Below, piece by piece: positions 17,828 to 26,875 of a stretch of DNA of 64,000 bases; positions within the stretch are counted from its first letter, which is position 1, and every line of letters begins with the position of its first letter. Under the pieces are notes generated by a model. That model did not search any database. It was not told the DNA's origin and saw nothing but the letters and a program-made list of their open reading frames with translations. Source of the stretch: DSNY01 sp040752195. GTDB taxonomy: Bacteria; Pseudomonadota; Gammaproteobacteria; Burkholderiales; Burkholderiaceae_F. The stretch spans positions 70,513-134,512 of the forward strand of contig JBFMFC010000002.1 of NCBI GenBank assembly GCA_040752195.1, written 5' to 3'. The position numbers and the translations under genes were made by a program.

Positions 17828-19255
17828 ATGAAATCGAATCCCGGAATCCTCGCGCCCCTGATGGCCTTGACCCTCGCACTGACGGCCTGCGGCGGCGATC
17901 AGCAGCTCGCCAGCGGCGGCGTCGGCGAAGGCGGCACCGGGATCGTGATCGGCACGACGACCGGATTCGGCAGCGTGATCGTCGACGGTGCGCCCTGGGA
18001 TGACCGCGATGCGAGGATCGAAGTCGAGGCGGATCCGAGTGCCCCGGCCGAGCTGGCCGATATCAAGCTCGGACAGCGCGTCGAGATCGAATTCGCACCG
18101 CCCGACATCGCGCGCCGCATCCGTATCGAGCCCGAGGCGATCGGCCCGATCGCGTCGATCGGCCCGGCCGCGGATGAATTCACCGTTGCCGGTCAGCGCG
18201 TCCGGGTCAACGCCGACCCGCTCGCCGGCCCGGTCACGCTGTTCGACGGTGTCGCGGATCTCGCCGGTCTGGCGGTCGCCGACATCGTCGAAATCCATGG
18301 CACGCCGCGCTTCGACGCCGTCGCCGGGCGCAGCGTCGTCGTCGCGTCGCGCATCGAACGACGCGCCGCGCTGCCGGCCGGGCTGATTCGGGTCTCCGGC
18401 GAGGTGCAGGAGTACGACCCTGCGATGGGTCGCTTCCGGCTCGGAGAGCTGACGGTCGCCGCGGGGACCGCGCTGATCACCCCGGCCAACCGCGGCCTCG
18501 CGAACGGGCAGTCGGTGGTCGTGTGGGGCGAAGCGCTGCCGGCCGCGGGCCGGACGCTGAACGCGCGCTTCATCCGGATCCGCGAACGCGCGACCTCCGG
18601 CCGCGAAGCGCAGATCGCCGGCCCGGTGAGCCGCTACGACGCGGCCAACGCCCGCTTCGAGATCGGCGGGGTGCGCGTGGACGCCCGCGCGGCGATGATC
18701 GAACCGGCCTCACAAACGCTCGCGGACGGCAAGTACGTGGTGGCCGGCGGCCGCTTCGGCAGCGACGGCGTGCTGCTGGCGTCGCGCGTCAAGATCCGCC
18801 GGCCGGGCGCGGGCGACATCGAGATCGAGCTCAGGGGAACCGTCACCGACTTCGTCAGCGCGGCCGACTTCCGCGTGCGCGGCGTACGGGTCGACGCTTC
18901 GGCTGCGCGCCTGACGGCCTGCCCGGCGGCGGCGCTGGCGGCGGATCGGTACGTGCAGATCGAAGGCAGCCTGCAGGCCGGCCGAGTTGTCGCATCGCAG
19001 GTGCACTGCCGTCCCGAGCCCGGGACCGGCGCGGTCGTCGAACGCAGCGGTCGCGCGGACAACGTCGACGCGGCGGCGCGCACGTTCACGCTGACCCCCG
19101 TTTCGGGCGCGGCGCTCGCGGTCGCCTGGACCGACACGACGCTGTTCGTCGCGCCGCTCACGCCGCAGACGCTCGCCGCAAGCAGCGTGAAAGTCACCGG
19201 CTATTTCGGCGCCGGCGGCGCGTTCACCGCGCGCAGGATCCAGCGGCGGGACTGA
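17828..19255 (+). CDS. DUF5666 repeat lipoprotein
   Basis: The 475-residue protein has a lipoprotein signal (LALTACGG, lipid Cys at residue 21). The mature part consists of about five to six beta-rich units of roughly 70 residues, each with the pattern 'fxvxGxxVxaxxaxxxxxxxLaxGxxVxvxG', the DUF5666 pattern. AGGA lies 6 bases before the ATG at 17828, which favours it over the ATG at 17813. It is probably an outer- or inner-membrane-anchored periplasmic protein. A 15-base gap separates it from the convergent hrcA. Its binding partner is unknown. Confidence 0.8.
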   Translation: MKSNPGILAPLMALTLALTACGGDQQLASGGVGEGGTGIVIGTTTGFGSVIVDGAPWDDRDARIEVEADPSAPAELADIKLGQRVEIEFAPPDIARRIRIEPEAIGPIASIGPAADEFTVAGQRVRVNADPLAGPVTLFDGVADLAGLAVADIVEIHGTPRFDAVAGRSVVVASRIERRAALPAGLIRVSGEVQEYDPAMGRFRLGELTVAAGTALITPANRGLANGQSVVVWGEALPAAGRTLNARFIRIRERATSGREAQIAGPVSRYDAANARFEIGGVRVDARAAMIEPASQTLADGKYVVAGGRFGSDGVLLASRVKIRRPGAGDIEIELRGTVTDFVSAADFRVRGVRVDASAARLTACPAAALAADRYVQIEGSLQAGRVVASQVHCRPEPGTGAVVERSGRADNVDAAARTFTLTPVSGAALAVAWTDTTLFVAPLTPQTLAASSVKVTGYFGAGGAFTARRIQRRD

Positions 19256-19270
19256 CCGCTCGCCGGGACG

Positions 19271-20293
19271 TCACTCGCGCGACAGCGCGTGCGACAGCAG
19301 CTTGGCGGTGATGTCGACGATCGGGATGACTCGCTCGTACGCCATCCGCGTCGGCCCGATCACGCCGAGGGTGCCGACCACCTGTCCGTCAACCTCGTAC
19401 GGCGCGACGACCAGGCTCATGTCGTCCAGCGGCACCGTCTGCGACTCGCCGCCGATGTAGATCTGCACACCGTGCGCGCGGCTCGTTACGTCGAGCAGCT
19501 GCAACAGCCGCGTCTTGTGCTCGAACAGGTCGAACGCGGCGCGCAGCTTGCCGAGGTCGGCCGCGAGATCGCTGACGCCGAGCAGGTTGCGCTCGCCGGA
19601 GATCACCACCGGATCCGTCTGCTCGACCGCTTCGCTGCCGGCCTGCACCGCCGCCTCCATCAGCTGCGCGATTTCCGTGCGCAGCGCCTGCAGCTCGCCG
19701 TGCAGACGGCGGCGCGCCTCCTCGAAACTCAATCCGGCGAAGTGTTCGTTCAGCAGATTGGCGGCCTCGAGCAGCTGCGCCTGCGTGTACGGGTGCTCCA
19801 TCAGCAGGATGCGGTTCTGCACGTTGCCTTCGGGCGTGACGATGATCATCAGCACGCGCTTGTCGGACAGCCGCAGAAACTCGACCTGGCGGAACGTCGA
19901 CGCGCCGCGCGGCGTCACCACCACGCCGGCGAACTGCGACAGCTGCGACAGGAGCTGCGCTGCGGTCTGGATCGCGCGCTGCGGCTCGGCGACCTGGAGC
20001 TGGCCCTGGATGATCTGCGCCTGCTGCTCCTCGATCGGCTGCACCGTCAGTAGCGTATCGACGAAGAAGCGATACCCGCGCGGCGTCGGCACACGGCCGG
20101 CCGACGTGTGCGGGCTCGCGACGAAGCCCATCTCCTCGAGGTCGGCCATCACGTTGCGAATCGTCGCCGGCGACAGCTCGAGGCCGGAGATCTTCGACAG
20201 CGCGCGCGAGCCGACCGGCTGACCTTCGGCGATGTAGCGTTCGATCAGCGCTTTCAACAGCACGCGTGCGCGTTCGTCCAGGACATTTCGCAT
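19271..20293 (-). CDS. hrcA: Heat-inducible transcription repressor HrcA
   Basis: The 340-residue repressor has an N-terminal winged-helix domain (LLKALIERYIAEGQPVGSRA, then SPATIRNVMADLEEMGF) and a C-terminal GAF-like domain ending in an IDITAKLLS-type segment. HrcA binds CIRCE inverted repeats (TTAGCACTC-N9-GAGTGCTAA) and needs GroEL to stay active. I found no CIRCE sequence before hrcA or grpE, so its targets are probably groESL elsewhere. It is divergent from nadK over a 74-base region. Confidence 0.93.
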   Translation of the reverse strand: MRNVLDERARVLLKALIERYIAEGQPVGSRALSKISGLELSPATIRNVMADLEEMGFVASPHTSAGRVPTPRGYRFFVDTLLTVQPIEEQQAQIIQGQLQVAEPQRAIQTAAQLLSQLSQFAGVVVTPRGASTFRQVEFLRLSDKRVLMIIVTPEGNVQNRILLMEHPYTQAQLLEAANLLNEHFAGLSFEEARRRLHGELQALRTEIAQLMEAAVQAGSEAVEQTDPVVISGERNLLGVSDLAADLGKLRAAFDLFEHKTRLLQLLDVTSRAHGVQIYIGGESQTVPLDDMSLVVAPYEVDGQVVGTLGVIGPTRMAYERVIPIVDITAKLLSHALSRE

Positions 20294-20367
20294 GGTCGTT
20301 TCAACGGCGGCGCCGATGCCCGCGCCAGCGCGCTAGCTTACTGATTCTCTTGCTAAAGTGCGTCCCC

Positions 20368-21267
20368 ATGGCACGGCCCTTCCGCCACGTCGCGATCTTC
20401 GGCAAGCCCCGGGCGGAGGGTATCGCCCCGGTGCTGCTGGAAATCGCCCGGGCCGTCGAGGCGGCCGGACCGAAGGTGCTGTTCGACGCGGAGACGCATG
20501 CGTCGCTCGGGCCGGACGGCGCGCGCTACCGGGGTTACGCGCTGTCGGAGATCGGTGCGCAGGCCGACGTGGCAATCGTACTCGGCGGCGACGGCACCAT
20601 GCTCGGCGTGGCGCGCGAGCTCGCGCCGTTTCGCATTCCTCTGATCGGCATCAATCACGGCCGCGTCGGCTTCATCACGGATGTCGCGCGCGAGCAGATG
20701 CACGAGGTGCTCGCCGCGATGCTGGCCGGCCGCTACGAGACCGACCAGCGCACCATGCTCGACGGCGAAGTGCTGCGCGCCGGCAGCAGCACGTACCGCG
20801 CGGTCGCGCTGAACGACGTCGTCGTCGCGCGCGGCGTCACCGGCGGCATGGTCGAGTTCACGGTGCGGGTCGACGGCGTGACGATGTACAACCAGCGCGC
20901 CGACGGCGTGATCCTCGCCACGCCGACCGGGTCGACCGCGTACGCGCTGTCCGCGAGCGGGCCGATCCTGCATCCTTCGCTCGCCGGCTTCGTGCTGGTA
21001 CCGGTCGCTCCGCAGACGCTGTCGAACCGCCCGATCGCGCTGCCCGACACCTGCGTCATCGAGATCGAGATCACCGACGTTCGCGATGCGTCGGCGCACT
21101 TCGACATGCAGGCGTTCTCCGCGCTCAGACCCGGCGACGTGGTCCGGATCCGGCGCAGCGCGCTCGTCACGACGCTGCTGCACCCGGTCGGCTACAACTA
21201 CTTCGCCACGCTGCGCCAGAAGCTGCACTGGAACGTGATGCCCAGCGAGCCGCACACGCGGGCTTGA
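20368..21267 (+). CDS. nadK: NAD kinase
   Basis: The 299-residue enzyme phosphorylates NAD to NADP. It contains the GGDGTML motif near residue 73, whose Asp is catalytic, NHGRVGFITD near 96, LNDVVVARG near 150 and the substrate loop TPTGSTAYALSASGPILHP near 192. The ATG at 20368 follows family length. It lies directly between hrcA and recN, an order common in proteobacteria. Confidence 0.95.
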   Translation: MARPFRHVAIFGKPRAEGIAPVLLEIARAVEAAGPKVLFDAETHASLGPDGARYRGYALSEIGAQADVAIVLGGDGTMLGVARELAPFRIPLIGINHGRVGFITDVAREQMHEVLAAMLAGRYETDQRTMLDGEVLRAGSSTYRAVALNDVVVARGVTGGMVEFTVRVDGVTMYNQRADGVILATPTGSTAYALSASGPILHPSLAGFVLVPVAPQTLSNRPIALPDTCVIEIEITDVRDASAHFDMQAFSALRPGDVVRIRRSALVTTLLHPVGYNYFATLRQKLHWNVMPSEPHTRA

Positions 21268-21315
21268 TGTCGCAGTAAGCGTCTTGCACCGCGTTGCGCG
21301 GCGCCGAAGATCCGC

Positions 21316-21321
21316 CAGAAT
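21316..21321 (+). promoter_or_regulatory. Candidate -10 box for recN
   Basis: CAGAAT lies 54 bases upstream of the recN start. I see neither a good -35 box nor a LexA box (CTGT-N8-ACAG) in the short nadK-recN gap, so regulation by the SOS response is not supported by this stretch. Confidence 0.25.
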
Positions 21322-21375
21322 CGCACCACTCAGCCCGCCGGTGCCCGACCCGCGACCCGCCATTCCGCTTTCGCC

Positions 21376-23025
21376 ATGCTGCTGTCCCTGTCAATCCGCA
21401 ACTTCGTGATCGTCGACGAGCTCGAGCTGGAGTTCGGGCCGGGGTTCACGGTGCTCACCGGCGAGACGGGCGCGGGCAAGTCGATCCTGATCGATGCGCT
21501 GCTGCTTGCGCTCGGCGAACGCGCCGATGCCGACGTCGTGCGCGAAGGCGCGGCGCGCGCCGATATCGCGGCCGAATTCCGCGTTTCACCCGAGATCAGC
21601 GCATGGCTCGCCGCCAGCGATCTGGCCGGTGACGACGACACGGTGCTCGTGCGCCGCACCGTCGATGCGGGCGGACGCAGCAAGGCGTTCGTCAACGGCA
21701 CGCCGGCCACGCTCGCGCAGCTTCGCGATCTGGGCGAACGGCTGGTCGACGTCCACGGCCAGCACGCGCACCAGTCGCTGCTCAAGCCCGCGGCGCAGCT
21801 CGCGCTGCTCGACGAGCACGGCGGCCACACCCCGCTCGCGCGCGAGGTCGCCGCCGCGTTCGCGACGCACCGCGCCGCGGTCAAGGCGCGCGAGGACGCC
21901 GAGGCGATGGCGGCGAGCGCGCTCGCCGAGCAGGATCGCCTGCGCTGGATCGTCGAAGAGCTGGGCGACATCGCCCCGATCGACGGCGAGTGGGAGCAGG
22001 TCGAAGCCGAGCACAAGCGCCTGTCGCACGCGGCGAGCCTGCTCGAAGGCGCGCAGACCGCGGTCGATTCGCTGTCCGAAGCCGAGGACTCGGCGTTGAC
22101 GCGCGTCGACACCGTCGCCGCGCGGCTCGCCCAGCTTGCGAACTACGACGAGCGCCTGAAGCCCGTGCTCGAAGCGCTCGAGGCCGCGCGGATCCAGATC
22201 GACGAGGCGACCTCCGAGTTGCGCCGTTATCTGGCCAGGGCCGATCTGGACGCCGCGCGGCTGGCGGATGTCGAAGCGCGCGTGTCGGCGCTGCATTCGG
22301 CCGCGCGCAAGTTCAAGTGCGCGCCCGGCGAACTGCCTGCGCTGCTCGGTGCGTCGCGCGACAAGCTCGCCGCGCTGTCGGCCGCGGCCGACCTCGATGC
22401 GCTGCGCCGGCGCGAAGCCGAAACACTCGCCGCCTACATGGCGGTGGCGAAGAAGCTGTCGCACAGCCGCAAGGCTGCGGCCAAGCGCATGGGCGCCGAA
22501 GTCACCCGTGCGATGCAGGATCTGTCGATGGCGGGCGGGCGCTTCGAGGTCGCGCTGCACGACGCCGAGCCCGCTGCGAGCGGGCTGGAACGCGCCGAGT
22601 TCCTCGTCGCCGGCCATGCCGGCGTCGCCCCTAAACCGCTCGTCAAGGTCGCCTCGGGCGGCGAGCTCGCCCGCATCAGCCTGGCGATCTCGGTCATCGC
22701 CGCGACCGCCACCCCCGTCGCGACGCTGATCTTCGACGAGGTCGATGCCGGCATCGGCGGGGCGGTCGCGGAAACGGTCGGGCGGCTGCTCAAGCAGCTC
22801 GGCCAGATGCGGCAGGTGCTGTGCGTCACCCATCTGCCGCAGGTCGCCGCGCGCGGCGATCAGCACTTCGTCGTGTCCAAGGTCGCCGACGGCGAAGGCA
22901 AACCCGTGTCGCGCATCGCACCGCTGGACCGCAAGGCACGCGTCGACGAGCTCGCCCGCATGCTCGGCGGGATCGAGATCACCGACACCACGCGCAAGCA
23001 CGCGCGGGAGATGCTTGCGGGTTAG
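21376..23025 (+). CDS. recN: DNA repair protein RecN
   Basis: The 549-residue SMC-like ATPase acts in double-strand-break repair. Walker A TGETGAGKSILIDAL is near residue 34; a long coiled coil fills about residues 150-370; the C-terminal half has the signature KVASGGELARISLAI and Walker B TLIFDEVDAGIGG, then a CVTHLPQVAARGDQHF switch. Length equals the usual 550-560. Only 12 bases separate it from the convergent fur; they contain the perfect palindrome GCGGCGCGCCGC. Confidence 0.96.
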   Translation: MLLSLSIRNFVIVDELELEFGPGFTVLTGETGAGKSILIDALLLALGERADADVVREGAARADIAAEFRVSPEISAWLAASDLAGDDDTVLVRRTVDAGGRSKAFVNGTPATLAQLRDLGERLVDVHGQHAHQSLLKPAAQLALLDEHGGHTPLAREVAAAFATHRAAVKAREDAEAMAASALAEQDRLRWIVEELGDIAPIDGEWEQVEAEHKRLSHAASLLEGAQTAVDSLSEAEDSALTRVDTVAARLAQLANYDERLKPVLEALEAARIQIDEATSELRRYLARADLDAARLADVEARVSALHSAARKFKCAPGELPALLGASRDKLAALSAAADLDALRRREAETLAAYMAVAKKLSHSRKAAAKRMGAEVTRAMQDLSMAGGRFEVALHDAEPAASGLERAEFLVAGHAGVAPKPLVKVASGGELARISLAISVIAATATPVATLIFDEVDAGIGGAVAETVGRLLKQLGQMRQVLCVTHLPQVAARGDQHFVVSKVADGEGKPVSRIAPLDRKARVDELARMLGGIEITDTTRKHAREMLAG

Positions 23026-23037
23026 CGCGGCGCGCCG

Positions 23038-23505
23038 CTACTTCGGGCGATGCGGGCAGTCCGGCTTGACGCAGTCGCCGTACAGCGCCAATGCGTGGTC
23101 GTGCAGCCGGAAGCCCCGTTCGGCAGCGACTTTCTGCTGGCGCTTCTCGATCTCGGCATCGACGAATTCCTCGACGCGGCCGCAGGTCAGGCACACGAGG
23201 TGGTCGTGATGCGCGCCCTCGTTCAGCTCGAACACGGCGCGGCCGGCCTCGAAGTGACTGCGCGCCAGCAGCCCCGCCTGCTCGAACTGGGTCAGCACGC
23301 GGTACACGGTCGCCAGCCCCACGTCCAGGTGATCGGCGAGCAACGCCTTGTAGACGTCCTCCGCGCTCATGTGGCGCGCGCTGCCGTGCTGCGCGTTGCG
23401 CTGGAAGATCTCCAGGATCTTCAGACGGGGCAGCGTGGCCTTCAGCCCCGTGCTTTTCAGCCCGTTCGGCTTCGCTTCCAGGGACGGTGCGCCACGGCTG
23501 GGCAT
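23038..23505 (-). CDS. fur: Ferric uptake regulator
   Basis: The product (155 residues from ATG 23505) has the winged helix GLKATLPRLKILEIFQ with LATVYRVLTQFEQAGL as recognition region, and the metal-binding domain with HHDHLVCLTCGRVEEF. A second CxxxxC pair (GDCVKPDC) is near the end. Fe2+-loaded Fur represses iron-uptake genes. Two in-frame ATGs upstream (23538, 23571) are possible starts; no ribosome-binding site decides, and 23505 gives the closest family length. It is divergent from bamE, the common betaproteobacterial arrangement. Confidence 0.93.
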   Translation of the reverse strand: MPSRGAPSLEAKPNGLKSTGLKATLPRLKILEIFQRNAQHGSARHMSAEDVYKALLADHLDVGLATVYRVLTQFEQAGLLARSHFEAGRAVFELNEGAHHDHLVCLTCGRVEEFVDAEIEKRQQKVAAERGFRLHDHALALYGDCVKPDCPHRPK

Positions 23506-23549
23506 GATGGCAGTCTCGTGCGGGATCTCGGTCGGCATCGACGCGTCGG

Positions 23550-23555
23550 TATCAT
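23550..23555 (+). promoter_or_regulatory. Candidate -10 box for bamE
   Basis: TATCAT lies 31 bases before the bamE ATG in the fur-bamE divergent region, predicting a start near 23562 and a leader of about 25 bases. No clear -35 is visible. Confidence 0.35.
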
Positions 23556-23586
23556 AGCGCTCGCTTTCCATCGAACCGGTCCCGTG

Positions 23587-24042
23587 ATGCTGCTCACATC
23601 GTTCGCGCGCGCGCTGCTCGCCGCCGCCGCGGTCCTGACCCTCGCCGGCTGCGAATCGGTTCGCACCTGGACGCCGACCTTCCTGAAGCCGTACCGGCCG
23701 GACGTTCAACAAGGCAATGTCGTGACCAAGGAAATGGTCGATCAACTGCGGCCCGGCATGTCGCGCGAACAGGTGCGCTTCCTGCTCGGCACGCCGCTGC
23801 TGACCAGCGTCTTTCACCAGGATCGGTGGGACTACGTCTACCGCCTCGCCCGCGGCTCCGGCGAGGTCCAGGAACGCAAGCTCGTGGTGTTCTTCAAGGA
23901 CAATCGGCTCGAGCGCTTCGAGTCCGACGAGATGCCGAGCGAAGCGCTCGCCGACAACCTGATCCTCGGCCGCACGCCGAAGACCGCGCCGAAGCCGCCG
24001 CCGAGAGAGCCCGTGCCGCCGGTCAACTTGCCTGCGAAGTGA
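23587..24042 (+). CDS. bamE: Outer-membrane assembly lipoprotein BamE
   Basis: The 151-residue lipoprotein (lipobox TLAGC, Cys at residue 22) belongs to the SmpA/OmlA family. Typical segments are QGNVVTKEMVDQLRPGMSREQVRFLLGTPLL and DRWDYVYRL, with LVVFFKDNRLERF closing the BamE fold; a Pro-rich tail follows. It is an accessory part of the BAM complex that inserts outer-membrane barrels. The ATG at 23587 is used; an in-frame GTG lies one codon earlier. dapB starts 3 bases after its stop. Confidence 0.94.
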   Translation: MLLTSFARALLAAAAVLTLAGCESVRTWTPTFLKPYRPDVQQGNVVTKEMVDQLRPGMSREQVRFLLGTPLLTSVFHQDRWDYVYRLARGSGEVQERKLVVFFKDNRLERFESDEMPSEALADNLILGRTPKTAPKPPPREPVPPVNLPAK

Positions 24043-24045
24043 GCG

Positions 24046-24846
24046 ATGACGATCACCGTGGCCATCGCCGGCGCCGGCGGACGCATGGGGCGGATGCTGG
24101 TCGAAGCCGCGCTCGCCGCCGACGACATTCGCATCGGCGCCGCGCTGGATCGCGCGGGCAGCCCGGATCTGGGCCGCGACTGCGCCGAGTTCCTCGGCCG
24201 CAAGACCGGCGTCACCATCACCGACGACCTGGCGCGCGCGCGCGAAGCGCAGGTGCTGATCGACTTCACGCGGCCCGAGGGCACGCTCGAGCACCTGAAG
24301 CAGTGCGTCGCGAACGGCGTGGCGATGGTGATCGGTACGACCGGGTTCGACGCCGCCGGCAAGGCGGCGATCGGCGCCGCGGCGGAGCGGATTCCGATCG
24401 TTTTCGCGCCGAACATGAGCGTCGGCGTCAACGCCACGCTCAAGCTGCTCGAGGTCGCCGCGAAGATCCTGTCGGCGGGCTACGACATCGAGATCATCGA
24501 AGCGCATCACCGGCACAAGGTCGACGCGCCGAGCGGAACCGCGCTCGCGATGGGCGAGACGATCGCGCGCGCGCTCGGCGCCAGGCTCGACGACGTTGCC
24601 GTCTACGCGCGCCATGGCATCACCGGCGAGCGCAAGCCGGGCACGATCGGCTTTTCCGCGATCCGCGGCGGTGACATCGTCGGCGACCATACGGTGCTCT
24701 TCGCCGGGCTCGGCGAACGCATCGAGATCACCCACAAGTCCGCCAGCCGCATGACGTATGCGCTCGGCGCGCTGCGCGCGGCGCGGTTCCTCGCCGGCAA
24801 GTCGAAAGGGCTGTTCGACATGCACGACGTGCTCGGCCTGCGCTGA
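24046..24846 (+). CDS. dapB: 4-hydroxy-tetrahydrodipicolinate reductase
   Basis: The 266-residue enzyme acts in the diaminopimelate/lysine pathway. The dinucleotide-binding loop is VAIAGAGGRMGRMLVEA at the N terminus; the catalytic block EAHHRHKVDAPSGTALAMGE, with catalytic His and Lys, is near residue 150. It is packed between bamE (3-base gap) and exbB (TGATG overlap), so it is co-transcribed with both. Confidence 0.96.
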   Translation: MTITVAIAGAGGRMGRMLVEAALAADDIRIGAALDRAGSPDLGRDCAEFLGRKTGVTITDDLARAREAQVLIDFTRPEGTLEHLKQCVANGVAMVIGTTGFDAAGKAAIGAAAERIPIVFAPNMSVGVNATLKLLEVAAKILSAGYDIEIIEAHHRHKVDAPSGTALAMGETIARALGARLDDVAVYARHGITGERKPGTIGFSAIRGGDIVGDHTVLFAGLGERIEITHKSASRMTYALGALRAARFLAGKSKGLFDMHDVLGLR

Positions 24847-25532
24847 TGGACGCGGAGACCTCGGTCGGCGTCGCGCACTTCTGGTCGCAGGCCGACGCCA
24901 TCATTCGCGCCACGGCATACATCCTGATCGCGATGTCGGTGGCGAGCTGGTTCCTGATCCTGTGGAAGAGCTGGTCATGGTGGAGGACGCGGCGCGCGTC
25001 GCTGCGGCTCGACCAGTTCTGGTCGGCCAAGTCGATCGACGAGGCGATCGCGCTGCTGCGCCCGTTCGACAGCGAAGGCATCTTCGTGCCGATCGCCGCG
25101 GGCGGCGCTGCGGCCGCGCACGCGCCGGTGGCCGAAGAAAGCCTCGCTGCGCGCGTCGACCGCTCCGAGTTGATCACGCGCGCGCTGCGCCAGCGGATCA
25201 ACGAGGCGGCGGCACGGCTCGAAGCGGGGCTCACGTTCCTTGCATCGGTCGGCAGCACCGCGCCCTTCGTCGGGCTGTTCGGCACGGTCTGGGGCATCTA
25301 CCACGCGCTGCTTTCGATCGCGGCGACCGGGACGATCTCGATCGACAAGGTCGCCGGTCCCGTCGGCGAGGCGCTGATCATGACCGCGTTCGGCCTGGCG
25401 GTCGCGATCCCGGCGGTGCTCGCGTACAACGCGTTCACGCGCGTCAACCGCGTCGTGCTCGCGCAGCTCGACGGCTTCGCGCACGACCTGCATTCGTTTC
25501 TCACGCTGGGCGCCCGGCCCGAGGCGAGTTAG
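24846..25532 (+). CDS. exbB: ExbB/TolQ/MotA-type proton channel
   Basis: The 228-residue protein has three transmembrane helices (near residues 20-40, 135-155 and 170-195) and the family block LASVGSTAPFVGLFGTVWGIYHAL. It would form the proton-conducting ring that energises TonB. ATG overlaps the dapB stop and exbD starts 2 bases after its own stop. The downstream BtuF gene and the nearby TonB-dependent receptor support ExbB rather than TolQ. No tonB is in the window. Confidence 0.9.
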   Translation: MDAETSVGVAHFWSQADAIIRATAYILIAMSVASWFLILWKSWSWWRTRRASLRLDQFWSAKSIDEAIALLRPFDSEGIFVPIAAGGAAAAHAPVAEESLAARVDRSELITRALRQRINEAAARLEAGLTFLASVGSTAPFVGLFGTVWGIYHALLSIAATGTISIDKVAGPVGEALIMTAFGLAVAIPAVLAYNAFTRVNRVVLAQLDGFAHDLHSFLTLGARPEAS

Positions 25533-25534
25533 CC

Positions 25535-25993
25535 GTGGCTTTCGGCGGATTCGAGCGCGGCACCTCGCCGTCGCAGCCGATGGCGGAGATCAACGTCACG
25601 CCGCTCGTGGACGTGATGCTGGTGCTGCTGGTGATCTTCATCATCACCGCGCCGCTGCTGTCGTACGCGATCAAGCTCGACCTGCCCGACGCCAAGGCGC
25701 CGGCCGCCAACGCCGCGTCCGACGCGATCAAGCTTTCGATCGACGCCGACGGCCGCGTCTTCTGGAACGACGAGGCGCTCGGCGAGGACGAGCTGGCGCC
25801 GCGGCTCGCCGCCGCGGCGCGCCGGTCGCCGCAGCCTGAGCTGCATCTGCGCGCGGACAAGGACGCGCGCTACGAACGCATCGCGGCGCTGCTGTCCGCC
25901 GCGCAGGAAGCGGGGCTCGCGCGGATCGGCTTCGTCACCGAGCCGCCGCAGTCGCCCGCCGCGGGCCGCGCCGCGCCGGCGCCGGCAAAGTGA
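25535..25993 (+). CDS. exbD: ExbD/TolR-type transducer
   Basis: The 152-residue protein has one N-terminal membrane helix, VDVMLVLLVIFIITAPLL, preceded by MAEINVTPLVD, whose Asp in the helix is the proton carrier of ExbD/TolR proteins, and a periplasmic domain. The start is GTG at 25535, just after the exbB stop. The stop overlaps the GTG of the next gene (GTGA), so the binding protein is translationally coupled to the energy-transducing pair. Confidence 0.9.
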   Translation: MAFGGFERGTSPSQPMAEINVTPLVDVMLVLLVIFIITAPLLSYAIKLDLPDAKAPAANAASDAIKLSIDADGRVFWNDEALGEDELAPRLAAAARRSPQPELHLRADKDARYERIAALLSAAQEAGLARIGFVTEPPQSPAAGRAAPAPAK

Positions 25994-26874
25994 TCGCCGC
26001 CGCGCGCGGGCTGGCGGCCGCGCTGCTCGCGTGCGTCGCGCTCGGCGCGCACGCGCGCCCGGTCGCCGCGACCGACGATGCCGGCAACCGCGTCGAACTG
26101 GCGCGGCCGGCGCAACGGATCGCGAGCCTCGCGCCGCATCTGACCGAGCAGCTCTTCGCGATCGGTGTCGGCGATCGCATCGTCGGCACGACCGACTTCG
26201 CCGACTATCCGGACGAAGCGAAACGCATCCCGCGCGTGGCGCGCGCGCACAGCGTCGACCTCGAGCGCGTCGCGGCGCTCGCGCCCGACCTGATCGCGGC
26301 GTGGGGCTCCGGCTATCCTCCCGCCGTGATCGAGGCGCTGCGCCGGCTCGGCGCGCCGGTGTTCGTCAGCGAACCGAGATCGCTCGCCGACATCGCAAGC
26401 TCGCTCGAACGGCTCGGCGCCTTGACGGCGAGCACCGGCGCCGGCGCAGTCGCTTCGGCGTTCCGCGCGCGGCTCGACGCGCTGCGCGCGCGTTACGCCG
26501 ACCGCCGGCCCGTCACCGTCTTCTACCAGGTCTGGGCGCAGCCGCTGATGACGCTGTCGGGGAAGCATGTGTTGAACGAGGCGATCCGCGTCTGCGGCGG
26601 CCGCAACGTGTTCGAGCGCCTGGCGCCGATCGCGCCGCACGTTTCCGTCGAAGCCGTGCTCGCCGCGGACCCCGAGGTCATCGTCACCGCCGAAACCGGC
26701 GGCAGGGCGACCGGGGCCCTCGATAGCTGGAAGCGCTGGCCGGCGTTGCGCGCGGTGCGCGCGGGCCGGCTCGTCACGCTCGACGCCGACCGCATCAACC
26801 GTCACACGCCGCGCCTGCTCGACGAGCTCGCCGTGCTGTGCGAGCGGCTCGACGAGGCGCGTTCGCCGCGGTAG
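25990..26874 (+). CDS. btuF: BtuF-like periplasmic cobalamin-binding protein
   Basis: The 294-residue protein starts at a GTG overlapping exbD, has a signal peptide (about residues 1-23, ending AHA) and the class III binding-protein fold: RIASLAPHLTEQLFAIGVGDRIVGTTDF, then DLIAAWGSG and a long linking helix. This matches BtuF/HutB-type proteins. It is convergent to the btu operon with a 1-base gap before the dinB gene. Cobalamin is the likely ligand because btuC, btuD and a riboswitch-controlled receptor are close by; a siderophore or heme ligand is less likely. Confidence 0.8.
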   Translation: MIAAARGLAAALLACVALGAHARPVAATDDAGNRVELARPAQRIASLAPHLTEQLFAIGVGDRIVGTTDFADYPDEAKRIPRVARAHSVDLERVAALAPDLIAAWGSGYPPAVIEALRRLGAPVFVSEPRSLADIASSLERLGALTASTGAGAVASAFRARLDALRARYADRRPVTVFYQVWAQPLMTLSGKHVLNEAIRVCGGRNVFERLAPIAPHVSVEAVLAADPEVIVTAETGGRATGALDSWKRWPALRAVRAGRLVTLDADRINRHTPRLLDELAVLCERLDEARSPR

Positions 26875-26875
26875 G

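Noticed and set aside
20294..20367. Possible CIRCE element in the hrcA-nadK region (TTGCTAAAGTGCG)
   Set aside because: Only part of one arm resembles TTAGCACTC and there is no GAGTGCTAA partner at the right distance.
23026..23037. GCGGCGCGCCGC palindrome between recN and fur as a bidirectional terminator
   Set aside because: It is only 12 bases with no T-run on either side and no loop.
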